Numbered from the stretch's first letter, positions 1 to 7,059 are shown. The stretch: 16,924 nucleotides of DNA from Lachnospiraceae bacterium (GCA_003520205.1 DOVG01000178.1:1-16924), one strand, 5' to 3'. A program made the numbers and translations. Notes: generated by a model from the sequence alone, not told the origin.

Positions 1-2
1 GG

Positions 3-1406
3 CCAACAGAAACTCCTACAGCAAGACCAACAGAAGCTCCTACTTCAAATCCTACAGCGACACCTACTCCAATTGAAAAAATAACATCTATTAGTTATCA
101 AGCACATTCTCAAAATCATGGTTGGATGTCAGTTGTAAAAGATGGAGAAACTGCTGGGACAGTAGGAGAAGGTTATAGGTTAGAAGGGATAAAAATCCAT
201 TTAAAAGATAAAAATGGAAATAGTATTGTTAGATATCGTACACATGTACAAAATGAAGGCTGGCAGAGTTGGAAAAAGTCTGGAGAACTATCAGGTACTG
301 AAGGAAAAGAAAGACAAATAGAAGGAGTTTCTATTGAATTAATTAGTAATTACATAAATAACTATGATATTTACTATAGAGTTCATGTTACTAATTTTGG
401 ATGGCTAGGTTGGGCAAAAAATGGTGAGATTGCTGGTTCAGAAGGGTTGTCACTTAGAGTGGAAGCTATTCAGATAAAAATTGTTAAAAAAGGAGTATCA
501 ATTGATGTAGGTGGGATACATATGATTGAAAAGCCTTCATTAACATATCAAGCACATAGTCAATCAGATGGGTGGAAAAATAGTGTTGTAGAAGGTAAAA
601 CAGCAGGGACAACTGGTGAGAATAAACGTCTTGAAGGTTTGAAAATTAATCTAAATAATTTTGACAAGACTAATGGCATTGAATATAGAGCTCATGTTTC
701 AGAAAAGGGCTGGCTTGGGTGGAACACAAGTGGACAAATAGCGGGAACTACAGGCGAAGCGAGAGCTATAGAAGCTGTTCAAATTAAGCTAGTTGGAAAT
801 GTTTCAAAATATTTTGATATATATTACAGAATGCATGTTTCTAATATGGGATGGCTAGGTTGGGCAAAGAATGGAGAGACAGCAGGAACAACTGGAGGAG
901 GTGTTCAGGCAGAAGCGATAGAAATAAAATTGATATGTAAAGGTGTAGGATTTGATGTTGGTGGAACGCGTTACATAGATTGTACGCAAACGGGGATACA
1001 TTTGCAACATTATATGACACAATCATTAAAGCAACCTTATTCAGGACCTTGTTGTGCTTATGCATATGGTATCGGTTTAAGTATAGTGTTAAAGCAAAAC
1101 GTAAATCCGATGCAGTTTTATTATGATGGATTAGCACATTATGATTGGGGAAGAGTAGGTGCTTATCATTCATATAATGCGACAGAAATATATAATGCCT
1201 TAAAAAATGGAAAGCCAACAATGGTTCATTATACTTATTCAGGGGGCCAACATTGGGTATTAATTGTAGGAATTAAAAATGGCGCAAATATAAATAATAT
1301 ACAATATAGTGACTTTATTTGTATTGACTCTGCAACAGGATCGGAATATGCTTTAACGTCTGCGTATAGATTTGGAAGTATTCAAGGAATAAAAGTGTTT
1401 AATTAG
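3..1406 (+). CDS. ChW-repeat surface protein with C-terminal C39-like cysteine peptidase domain (5' end outside window)
   Basis: The reading frame is open from the window edge, so the true start lies upstream; the ATG at 126 falls inside the first repeat and is not a start. The visible 467 residues begin with a Pro/Thr-rich linker (nt 3-80). Six clostridial hydrophobic-W (ChW) repeats follow, starting near nt 90, 228, 369, 540, 678 and 819, with GW and AG(T)xG signatures. They form two triplets with an exact 450-nt period. The last ~140 residues resemble the C39-like (peptidase_C39_2) papain fold: a Cys pair in GPCCAYAYG (nt 1050-1055), His in GGQHWVLIVG (nt 1251-1253) and Asp in ICIDSATG (nt 1326-1328) fit a Cys-His-Asp triad. 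ChW proteins are generally surface or secreted in clostridia, so an extracellular hydrolase is inferred. The substrate is unknown, and no transporter gene nearby suggests bacteriocin processing. Confidence 0.85.
   Translation, partial: PTETPTARPTEAPTSNPTATPTPIEKITSISYQAHSQNHGWMSVVKDGETAGTVGEGYRLEGIKIHLKDKNGNSIVRYRTHVQNEGWQSWKKSGELSGTEGKERQIEGVSIELISNYINNYDIYYRVHVTNFGWLGWAKNGEIAGSEGLSLRVEAIQIKIVKKGVSIDVGGIHMIEKPSLTYQAHSQSDGWKNSVVEGKTAGTTGENKRLEGLKINLNNFDKTNGIEYRAHVSEKGWLGWNTSGQIAGTTGEARAIEAVQIKLVGNVSKYFDIYYRMHVSNMGWLGWAKNGETAGTTGGGVQAEAIEIKLICKGVGFDVGGTRYIDCTQTGIHLQHYMTQSLKQPYSGPCCAYAYGIGLSIVLKQNVNPMQFYYDGLAHYDWGRVGAYHSYNATEIYNALKNGKPTMVHYTYSGGQHWVLIVGIKNGANINNIQYSDFICIDSATGSEYALTSAYRFGSIQGIKVFN
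90..989 (+). repeat. Tandem duplication of a three-ChW-repeat unit, 450-nt period (90-539 and 540-989)
   Basis: Matching landmarks lie exactly 450 nt apart. TATCAAGCACAT occurs at 96 and 546, and ATGGCTAGGTTGGGCAAA at 401 and 851. Each unit encodes 150 residues: a YQAHSQ-type repeat, a YRxHV-type repeat and an IYYRxHVxN-type repeat, then a GVxxDVGG linker. The copies differ at many third positions, so the duplication is not very recent. Confidence 0.85.
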
Positions 1407-1575
1407 CTTATTTATTGTTGTATTTACTGCATATGTAATAAATTGATTATATGAAGTATATTATGCTGTGGTAGATAATTCGCTGTGTAAAATTTGAAAA
1501 AAGGTTGTATAAATGACGTCAATGATTTATCTGAACCCAATGTAACATAGAAATTAATTAAATTGTATAGTGATG

Positions 1576-1617
1576 AAGGCATATCGTGGTTCGTTTAATA
1601 GTGCTATGATATGCCTT
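1576..1617. other. Hairpin downstream of the ChW/C39-like gene
   Basis: AAGGCATATC (1576-1585) pairs perfectly with GATATGCCTT (1608-1617). G-U and Watson-Crick pairs extend the stem inward to about 15 bp around a 12-nt loop. There is no T-run directly after it, so it is not a classical intrinsic terminator. It may act as an mRNA 3'-end stabiliser or a weak terminator 170 nt after the stop codon. Confidence 0.5.
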
Positions 1618-1630
1618 TAATTAGGGTATC

Positions 1631-1656
1631 CAAAGTTTTTTAGGGTCAAACTTTAT
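1631..1656. repeat. Imperfect palindromic repeat, copy 1 of 2 flanking the amidase gene
   Basis: The arms AAAGTTT (1632-1638) and AAACTTT (1648-1654) are inverted repeats around a 9-nt spacer. The 26-nt segment matches 3949-3974 at 23 of 26 positions in the same orientation. Confidence 0.5.
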
Positions 1657-1891
1657 GGGCAGAGTAAAATGTATGAAAACTATATTTAATTTTTTTTATC
1701 ATTATAAAACGTTACAACAGTAGACATAATATGAAATCATCAGACGATGACACTTTATTCATTTTAGCGCAATTTTGTTTCACTTTTGTGTAGTAGTAAA
1801 AAATGGCTAATTTCTGCAAAAAACAAATCATATTAGGAAAAATATTTTGAGAGAGTACAATCAAAGAAAAAGATACGAGGAGGGTGATGTG

Positions 1892-3931
1892 ATGAAACAG
1901 AAACTTACGAAAATTATTGCCGTATTATTGGCGGTTATATTGTGTGTGCAAAATGTTCCAGAAACAACAAAAAACGTTAAAGCTGCTACTGTTTATAATC
2001 CGTCTAAGGCGGTTGCTTACGCAAGAAAATATGCATTAAGTTACAATAGTGCATTTCATAATTATAATCCTGATGGAGGAGATTGTGCTAACTTTGTTTC
2101 TCAATGTCTTGTTGAGGGTGGTTTACAGCCTAATAACTCATGGGGAATATACGAGCAAGGGGGCGAAATACGAGGTAATGCTGCATGGATAGGAGCTACT
2201 TCTCTTTTAAACTATTTTAAAAACTCGGACGAGTTCAAAAATCTTGTAGTAGCTAATCCATCCTATTCTGATATGAAAGCCGGTAATCCTATGTGGCTTA
2301 CAATGGGACATGTGGTAATATGTACGGCTGATGGAGGAACATGGTGTGCTCATAATGACGATTATTTAGATCACGCGCCTATGACCATGTTATATACGGT
2401 TAGATTAGATAAGTTGGCTAATCAAAATAGAGATCCAGTCGGTTTTTTTGATCTTGCATCTTCAACAAAAACTCAAAAAATAAGAGTGGCAGGATGGGCG
2501 TATGATCCTGATAATCCTTCAGATTCTATAGATGTACATGTTTATGTAGGTGGAGAAGCTGGTCAAGCTGGAACAGAGGTTTATGTAATCAAGGCTAATG
2601 CATATAGAGAAGATGTTAACAAGGCACAGGGAATTTCTGGTAATCATGGTTTTGATAAGGAGATAACTGTAAAGAAATCGGGTTCTCAAAAAATAGCTAT
2701 TTATGCTATTAATTCTCCTAGTGGAAATAATCCTCGTATAGGCGACGTCAAAACGGTAAATATTGCAAAAGATACTGAAAAACCGAAAGTATCAAATGTC
2801 AAAATATATAATGTAACAAAAGATGGATACGATGTCTCATTTGAGGTAAGTGATAATGTTGGAGTAGTTAAAGCAGAGTGCCCCACATGGTCAGATAAAA
2901 ATGGACAGGATGATTTAATTTGGCATAAGGCTACAATAAAGAATGGCGTTGCCACATGCCATATAAAGAGGAGCGATCATAATAATGAATTTGGTAAATA
3001 TATAACGCATTGTTATGCTTGGGATAATCAAAATAATAATACTTATGTGGCTACTAGTACTATGCTTGAAGAACATGAATGGGATAGTTTTTATACAATA
3101 GATAAACAACCAACCTGCACGGAAAATGGTAGTAAGTCTATTCACTGTAAAACTTGCTCAGCAACTAAAGATACTCAGGTGATTTATGCTACAGGTCATA
3201 GTTATTCTACTAAGATTACTCCTGCAACAGCCACACAGGATGGAAGTATTGTCGAATCATGTTCTATGTGCGGAGATATAAAGAGTAGCCAGATTATTCC
3301 TTTGATGAAAGAAGTAATCATTTCTTCAGATACATATGAATATACAGGAAATGCAATAATACCTTCAGTGACTGCTAAAGATAGAAATGGTAATATAATC
3401 AGTTCTGAGTATTATGAAGTTTCATATAAGAATAATATAAATGTGGGTACAGCTTCAGTAAATATTAAAGGAAAGAATTTATATAGTTGTTCATTTACTG
3501 TTACATTTAGCATTACAGCTAAACAAACATCTGCTCCGACAGTTACACCTAAGCCTACTCCGGTTACTTCTCCGACAACTAAACCGTCAGAAGCGCCATC
3601 TGGTTCTGAAGTAAAGAATTACAATTTAAAGAAGACAAAAATACATTACGTTCAGAAAAGGAAAAAAGGTTTCAATGTCGGTTGGGAATATGTTAAGAAT
3701 AATGGTGATGTAGGTGAGATAGATGGATGGCAAATTCAAGTATCGACTAATAAGAAATTTAAAAAGGGTGTAAAAACATACACGATAAAGAATCCATATC
3801 GTACATACAAGAAAATAAGAAAACTAAAAAGCAAGAAGAAGTATTATATAAGAGTAAGATCATATAAACTGGTGAGTAATAAGAACTATTATTCAAAATG
3901 GTCAACCACTAAAAAGGCTAAAACAAAATGA
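1892..3931 (+). CDS. Secreted Amidase_6-domain protein with GBS-Bsp-like and other surface modules
   Basis: The start is ATG 1892, preceded at 8 nt by AGGAGG (1878-1883); an upstream in-frame TTG (1847) lacks such a site. The 679-residue product begins with a signal peptide: charged MKQK, a hydrophobic run at ~8-20, then a probable cut near NVKAA (28-32). Residues ~34-175 match the Amidase_6 family, with Cys65 in GGDCANFVSQC and His140 in MGHVVI as likely catalytic residues. A beta-rich GWAYDPD...VHVYVGG module follows (~182-291), then a GBS-Bsp-like repeat (~294-383) and a Cys-containing module (~393-470; PTCTENG, CKTC and CSMC pairs). Next come an Ig-like strand-rich segment (~473-543), a Pro/Thr linker (~547-570) and a fibronectin-III-like basic C-terminus (~575-679). 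The family suggests cleavage of an amide bond in the cell wall. The substrate is inferred, and no LPXTG motif or membrane anchor is seen. Confidence 0.85.
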   Translation: MKQKLTKIIAVLLAVILCVQNVPETTKNVKAATVYNPSKAVAYARKYALSYNSAFHNYNPDGGDCANFVSQCLVEGGLQPNNSWGIYEQGGEIRGNAAWIGATSLLNYFKNSDEFKNLVVANPSYSDMKAGNPMWLTMGHVVICTADGGTWCAHNDDYLDHAPMTMLYTVRLDKLANQNRDPVGFFDLASSTKTQKIRVAGWAYDPDNPSDSIDVHVYVGGEAGQAGTEVYVIKANAYREDVNKAQGISGNHGFDKEITVKKSGSQKIAIYAINSPSGNNPRIGDVKTVNIAKDTEKPKVSNVKIYNVTKDGYDVSFEVSDNVGVVKAECPTWSDKNGQDDLIWHKATIKNGVATCHIKRSDHNNEFGKYITHCYAWDNQNNNTYVATSTMLEEHEWDSFYTIDKQPTCTENGSKSIHCKTCSATKDTQVIYATGHSYSTKITPATATQDGSIVESCSMCGDIKSSQIIPLMKEVIISSDTYEYTGNAIIPSVTAKDRNGNIISSEYYEVSYKNNINVGTASVNIKGKNLYSCSFTVTFSITAKQTSAPTVTPKPTPVTSPTTKPSEAPSGSEVKNYNLKKTKIHYVQKRKKGFNVGWEYVKNNGDVGEIDGWQIQVSTNKKFKKGVKTYTIKNPYRTYKKIRKLKSKKKYYIRVRSYKLVSNKNYYSKWSTTKKAKTK

Positions 3932-3948
3932 TAAAGATTTAGGATAAT

Positions 3949-3974
3949 CAAAGATTTTTATGGTTAAACTTTAT
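3949..3974. repeat. Imperfect palindromic repeat, copy 2 of 2 flanking the amidase gene
   Basis: This copy begins 18 nt after the amidase stop codon. It matches 1631-1656 at 23 of 26 positions and keeps the right arm AAACTTT, with one mismatch in the left arm. Confidence 0.5.
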
Positions 3975-3991
3975 TAGGGTTAAAATAATTC

Positions 3992-4026
3992 AAGGGCTGT
4001 CGCACTAAAATAGTGTGACGGCTCTT
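3992..4026. terminator. Long hairpin after the amidase gene, possible terminator without U-tract
   Basis: A 16-bp stem (3992-4007 with 4011-4026) closes on an AAA loop, with three G-U pairs if read as RNA on the plus strand. The right flank is A-rich rather than T-rich, so it is a poor intrinsic terminator on the plus strand. The minus strand leaves through GAATTATTTTA, only a partial U-tract. It may be a repeat-type hairpin or the edge of the accessory patch. Confidence 0.45.
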
Positions 4027-4046
4027 AAAAAAATAAAAAGCAGACT

Positions 4047-4319
4047 TTGGAAAATCTGGTTTTTGGTGTAAAATATAAGCATGGATTCCGGCAGATTTTT
4101 GGTAAAAAATCAAAGGAAGATATTTTTGTTGAGATTTATAAAAAAGGAATTATAATTGAATTAAAGCGAACTTCCGAAGAGTCTTGGTGGAAGGGAAGAC
4201 GCTTTGAAAAAAAGAATAAGACATCCCTATCTACTGAGAGGCTCATAGATAGTTTCTTTTTGTGGCTTGAGAGATTATTAAAACTACGAAAGGAGACTAG
4301 TGTATGGGACTTGATCTAG
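4047..4319 (+). CDS. Doubtful 90-codon ORF before the Rpn-like gene
   Basis: The frame runs from TTG 4047 to a stop at 4319 and overlaps the next gene by 16 nt. It has no ribosome site, no in-frame ATG or GTG, and no family I recognise. The product would be basic and Lys/Glu-rich, with an amphipathic C-terminus. It could be a remnant of a longer gene broken by the event that brought in the hairpin and the Rpn-like gene, or chance coding. It is listed only because it is the sole open frame in the 3932-4303 gap. Confidence 0.2.
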   Translation: MENLVFGVKYKHGFRQIFGKKSKEDIFVEIYKKGIIIELKRTSEESWWKGRRFEKKNKTSLSTERLIDSFFLWLERLLKLRKETSVWDLI

Positions 4320-5158
4320 TTGAGAAGAAGCTGGAAGATTATAATGATGTCTTTCAGGACATAGTAAATGTACTTCTATTTAATGGAAATAGAATAGTAC
4401 AAGAGGATGAACTGGTTGAACTCGATCGTATAAGCCAGTACAAGGCAGAACATGGAGAACTGCATGAAGAAGAGAGGGATATACTTAAAGGATGGAATAA
4501 TGGAAGAATTCGTATAGCATCTATCGGAATAGAGAACATGAATTATTACCACAAATTCATGCCAGTAAGGATTATAGGATATGATGGTGCGAATTACAGG
4601 GAACAGCTTTTAGATAAGAATGTAGACAGGATATATCCGATAGTTTCTATAGTACTCAATTATAGTGGATATAGATGGAAGAAGAATCTGACATTGCATG
4701 AATGCCTGAATATTCCAGAGAGTCTTTATCCATATGTGAACGATTATAAGATGCATGTCTTTGATATAGCATTCCTGTCAGATAAACAGTTGGATATGTT
4801 CCAAAGTGATTTCAAGATAGTTGCGAAGTATTTCGTGGACAGAAGGAAAAATGGGAATCCTGGATTTCCCCAAGATATCCCCAAGCATGTGGATGAAGTA
4901 TTGAAATTATTATCAGCGATGACTGGTGATGAGAGATTTGTATTAGGCTGGCAGAATCATTTAAGAGAAGAATCCGGCAATCGAAAGGAAGGTGGTACTA
5001 TGGCAGAAAAATGGATAGACGAGATAGAAAAACGTGGGATGATAAAAGCTTATTCAGATATAGGACTATCTATCGAGCAGATAGCAAAGAAGGTCGAAGT
5101 AACTGTTGACTATGTTAAACAGGTACTTAATCCAGATTCTCTATCTGCCAATCTATAG
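4304..5158 (+). CDS. Rpn-family recombination-promoting nuclease / putative transposase-like protein
   Basis: ATG 4304 follows AAAGGAG (4289-4295) at a good distance. The 284-residue protein resembles the Lachnospiraceae branch of PD-(D/E)XK 'transposase' (Rpn-like) proteins. The recognisable landmarks are KLEDYNDVFQDIVNVLLFNG near the N-terminus, SQYKAEHGE, ERDILKGW, GIEN, MPVRIIGYDGANYREQLL, YPIVSIVLNY, LNIPESLYPYVNDYK and the tail IEQIAKKVEVTVDYVKQVL. From memory, relatives carry IENQ where this one has IENM (residues ~77-80). If that Gln occupies the catalytic Lys position, nuclease activity may be lost. Rpn proteins promote RecA-independent recombination in E. coli; the role here is unknown. 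No terminal inverted repeats are seen, and the 3' end overlaps ung antisense by 32 nt. Confidence 0.75.
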   Translation: MGLDLVEKKLEDYNDVFQDIVNVLLFNGNRIVQEDELVELDRISQYKAEHGELHEEERDILKGWNNGRIRIASIGIENMNYYHKFMPVRIIGYDGANYREQLLDKNVDRIYPIVSIVLNYSGYRWKKNLTLHECLNIPESLYPYVNDYKMHVFDIAFLSDKQLDMFQSDFKIVAKYFVDRRKNGNPGFPQDIPKHVDEVLKLLSAMTGDERFVLGWQNHLREESGNRKEGGTMAEKWIDEIEKRGMIKAYSDIGLSIEQIAKKVEVTVDYVKQVLNPDSLSANL

Positions 5159-5804
5159 GTGAAACTCCGTGTTCTTTTAAGAATTCGTTAGCTTTACTAA
5201 AATGCTTGCATCCAAAGAAACCTCTGTAAGCAGAGAGTGGCGATGGATGTGGCGCTTCGAGTATAAGATGCTGAGGATTATCCAGCATAGCTTTCTTGCT
5301 TCGGGCAAAGCTGCCCCATAGCATGAAGACTATTGGACGATTCTCGGCATTTACTATTTTTATTGCAGCATCAGTGAACTCTTCCCAACCTTTTCCCTGA
5401 TGAGAAGCAGCAGCATGTGCGCGAACTGTAAGAACAGCATTTAGAAGCAATACGCCCTGCTTGGCCCATTTAACCAGATAGCCGTTATTAGGTATATAGC
5501 AGCCTAAATCATCCTGCAGCTCTTTATATATGTTCTGAAGAGAAGGTGGGATATCTACTCCGGGTTTAACGGAAAAGGATAGACCATGAGCCTGATTTGG
5601 CTCGTGATATGGATCCTGACCTATTATTACGACCTTTACATCCTTAAGTGGAGTAAGGTGAAAAGCATTGAATATATCGTCTCCCGGTGGATAAACTGTA
5701 TTTGAAGCATATTCTCTTCCGACAAATTCGAAAAGCTTCTTGTAGTAGTCTTTGCGGTATTCTGGTTTAAGTGCATTAGCCCAGTCATTTGTAATAGGTG
5801 GCAT
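5127..5804 (-). CDS. ung: Uracil-DNA glycosylase, family 1
   Basis: Ung removes uracil from DNA as the first step of base-excision repair. The 225-residue protein is the usual length and carries all family-1 signatures: GQDPYH at 62-67 with catalytic Asp64, LLLNAVLTV (119-127) with the uracil-contacting Asn122, and the DNA-intercalation motif HPSPLSAYRGFFG with His186. The Met start at 5804 is preceded on the minus strand by AAGGAAG about 7 nt upstream. The gene stands alone on the minus strand between two plus-strand genes. Its last ~10 codons overlap the end of the Rpn-like gene, and no terminator separates them. Confidence 0.97.
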   Translation of the reverse strand: MPPITNDWANALKPEYRKDYYKKLFEFVGREYASNTVYPPGDDIFNAFHLTPLKDVKVVIIGQDPYHEPNQAHGLSFSVKPGVDIPPSLQNIYKELQDDLGCYIPNNGYLVKWAKQGVLLLNAVLTVRAHAAASHQGKGWEEFTDAAIKIVNAENRPIVFMLWGSFARSKKAMLDNPQHLILEAPHPSPLSAYRGFFGCKHFSKANEFLKEHGVSPIDWQIENLD

Positions 5805-5825
5805 GATATTACTTCCTTATATAGA

Positions 5826-5851
5826 ATTATAGCGTCGATTTACTTTGTAAA
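5826..5851 (-). promoter_or_regulatory. Candidate ung promoter region with a TTTAC/GTAAA palindrome
   Basis: On the minus strand a perfect TATAAT (plus-strand ATTATA, 5826-5831) lies 22 nt before the ung start. A TTTACA hexamer (5846-5851) lies upstream but with only a 14-nt spacer, which is short for sigma-A. The -35-like hexamer is part of the inverted repeat TTTAC-TTT-GTAAA (5839-5851), which could be an operator. It is not a LexA-type box. Confidence 0.35.
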
Positions 5852-5884
5852 CCGATACCTATTTTAGCATATATTACTAGATTT

Positions 5885-5940
5885 TCCCATATGTTATTCT
5901 AAGGGCTTTAGCCCGAAGAATGACATGTGGGATGTTTTTG
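5885..5940 (+). terminator. Large orphan hairpin with T-run between ung and the moxR operon
   Basis: A 16-bp outer stem (5885-5900 with 5917-5932, two G-U pairs) and an inner GGGC-TTTA-GCCC stem are followed on the plus strand by ATGTTTTTG. This fits an intrinsic terminator for plus-strand transcripts only, since the minus-strand exit is A-rich. The nearest plus-strand gene upstream is the Rpn-like gene, beyond ung. Confidence 0.65.
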
Positions 5941-5983
5941 TATTTTATATATAGGAAGTTTTAGTAATAAAGAATAAATTATT

Positions 5984-6010
5984 TTGATATAAATTGATTT
6001 ATGTTAATAT
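5984..6010 (+). promoter_or_regulatory. Candidate promoter of the moxR operon
   Basis: TTGATA (5984-5989) and TAATAT (6005-6010) are separated by 15 nt. The -10 box is preceded by TGT, an extended -10 feature. The surrounding A+T-rich sequence offers alternatives such as TATAAT at 6012, so the exact start point is uncertain. Confidence 0.35.
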
Positions 6011-6086
6011 ATATAATTATGTATTTATGGTATATTTAAATCTATAAGTGACAAAGTTAATCGGAAATACATCGGAGGATTATTGT

Positions 6087-7019
6087 ATGAGTGATGTCAG
6101 AAAAACACAGGTTGTTCAGGACAGTGTTAATTCTGTAATAAAAGGAAAAGAAAATGTAGTAAGAAAGGTTCTGGCGGCGGTAATAGCGGGTGGACACATA
6201 CTGATGGAGGATATTCCTGGAGTTGGTAAAACCACACTTGCCACTGCGTTTGCCAGAAGTATGTCGCTGGATTACAAGCGAGTTCAGTTTACACCGGATG
6301 TTCTTCCGAGTGATATTCTGGGATTTTCTATGTATAATTCGGCAACAAAGGAATTTGAATATAGACCTGGATCGGTTTTTTGTAATCTTTTTCTTGCAGA
6401 TGAAATAAACCGTACTTCGCCTAAGACACAGTCAGCACTTCTGGAGGTTATGGAGGAAGGAACAGCTACAGTAGATGGTGTCACAAGAAAACTACCGGAT
6501 CCATTTGTTGTTATAGCGACTGAGAATCCTTATGGTTCTTCGGGAACACAGCTTCTTCCGGAGTCTCAGCTGGATAGATTCATGGTATGCCTTTCAATGG
6601 GCTATCCTGAACATGAAGATGCGGTTCAGATACTAAAAGGAAATGCACAGAATCCACTTTCAAAGATAGAAAAGGTTATTGGCATAGAAGAATTAGTTGA
6701 ACTAAGACGTGAAGCTAATGATATGTTTATAAGAGATGAGATTTATGAGTATATAGTAGATATAGTTGAGGCGACCAGAGTAAATGACATGTTTTCTATG
6801 GGGGCGAGTCCTAGAGGGACGATAGCTCTTTTAAATATGGCAAAGGCCATAGCAGTTATAGAAGGCAGGGATTTTGTTACAGCTGAAGATGTTCAGTCGG
6901 TCGTTCGTGATACCCTTGGTCACAGGGTAAAACTAGGACAACGTGCACGTGCACAGGGAATGGATATGAATGGCGCTATGAAGATGCTTGTTCAATCAAT
7001 CAGAGCACCTAGAAATTAG
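6087..7019 (+). CDS. MoxR-family AAA+ ATPase
   Basis: ATG 6087 is chosen because GGAGG (6074-6078) sits 8 nt before it; an upstream in-frame GTG (6048) has no such site. The 310-residue protein is a full-length MoxR ATPase. It has Walker A GVGKTT (45-50), Walker B LFLADEIN (101-108), the sensor-like IATENP (143-148) and LDRF (162-165), followed by the helical lid with GASPRG. MoxR ATPases are thought to act as chaperones that assemble or activate partner proteins. This one is followed at 40 nt by a DUF58 gene and then a transglutaminase-like gene, the classic conserved trio. Partners are inferred from that context. Confidence 0.93.
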   Translation: MSDVRKTQVVQDSVNSVIKGKENVVRKVLAAVIAGGHILMEDIPGVGKTTLATAFARSMSLDYKRVQFTPDVLPSDILGFSMYNSATKEFEYRPGSVFCNLFLADEINRTSPKTQSALLEVMEEGTATVDGVTRKLPDPFVVIATENPYGSSGTQLLPESQLDRFMVCLSMGYPEHEDAVQILKGNAQNPLSKIEKVIGIEELVELRREANDMFIRDEIYEYIVDIVEATRVNDMFSMGASPRGTIALLNMAKAIAVIEGRDFVTAEDVQSVVRDTLGHRVKLGQRARAQGMDMNGAMKMLVQSIRAPRN

Positions 7020-7059
7020 TCTATTAGATGCGTTATGTCATAGCATAAGGGTTTTGTAT

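Larger units (their letters stand above)
1407..1891. other. 485-nt A+T-rich intergenic region between two surface-protein genes
   Basis: No convincing gene is present. The stretch holds a 15-bp hairpin (1576-1617), an imperfect palindrome (1631-1656) that recurs after the next gene, a short inverted repeat TCATC-AGAC-GATGA (1737-1750) and the ribosome site of the next gene. I could not identify a convincing sigma-A promoter. The best candidate, TTGTTT (1775) with TAAAAA (1797) and a 16-nt spacer, is weak. Confidence 0.6.

Noticed and set aside
750..765. GCGAAGC inside the ChW gene as another member of the hairpin family
   Set aside because: The flanks are not complementary and it is ordinary coding sequence (Gly-Glu-Ala-Arg).
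90..989. CRISPR-like or non-coding tandem repeat
   Set aside because: The periodicity is at 450 nt and codon-registered in a protein-coding frame, with no short repeats and unique spacers.
841..1221. 126-codon minus-strand ORF
   Set aside because: It is antisense to the ChW and peptidase coding region and is a frame shadow without a ribosome site or a recognisable family.
126..1406. ATG 126 as the start of the first gene
   Set aside because: The same frame is open to the window edge and encodes a Pro/Thr linker plus the beginning of ChW repeat 1, so 126 is internal.
990..1406. Bacteriocin leader-processing C39 peptidase
   Set aside because: No ABC transporter domains or bacteriocin precursor are seen, and the domain is joined to surface ChW repeats.
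1847..1891. TTG 1847 as start of the amidase gene
   Set aside because: It adds 15 charged residues before a normal signal peptide, and the strong AGGAGG serves ATG 1892.
6048..6086. GTG 6048 as start of the MoxR gene
   Set aside because: It has no ribosome site; GGAGG sits at the right distance from ATG 6087, where family similarity begins.
6988..7059. TTG 6988 as start of the DUF58 gene
   Set aside because: It would overlap the MoxR end and lacks a ribosome site; ATG 7060 has AAGGG upstream.
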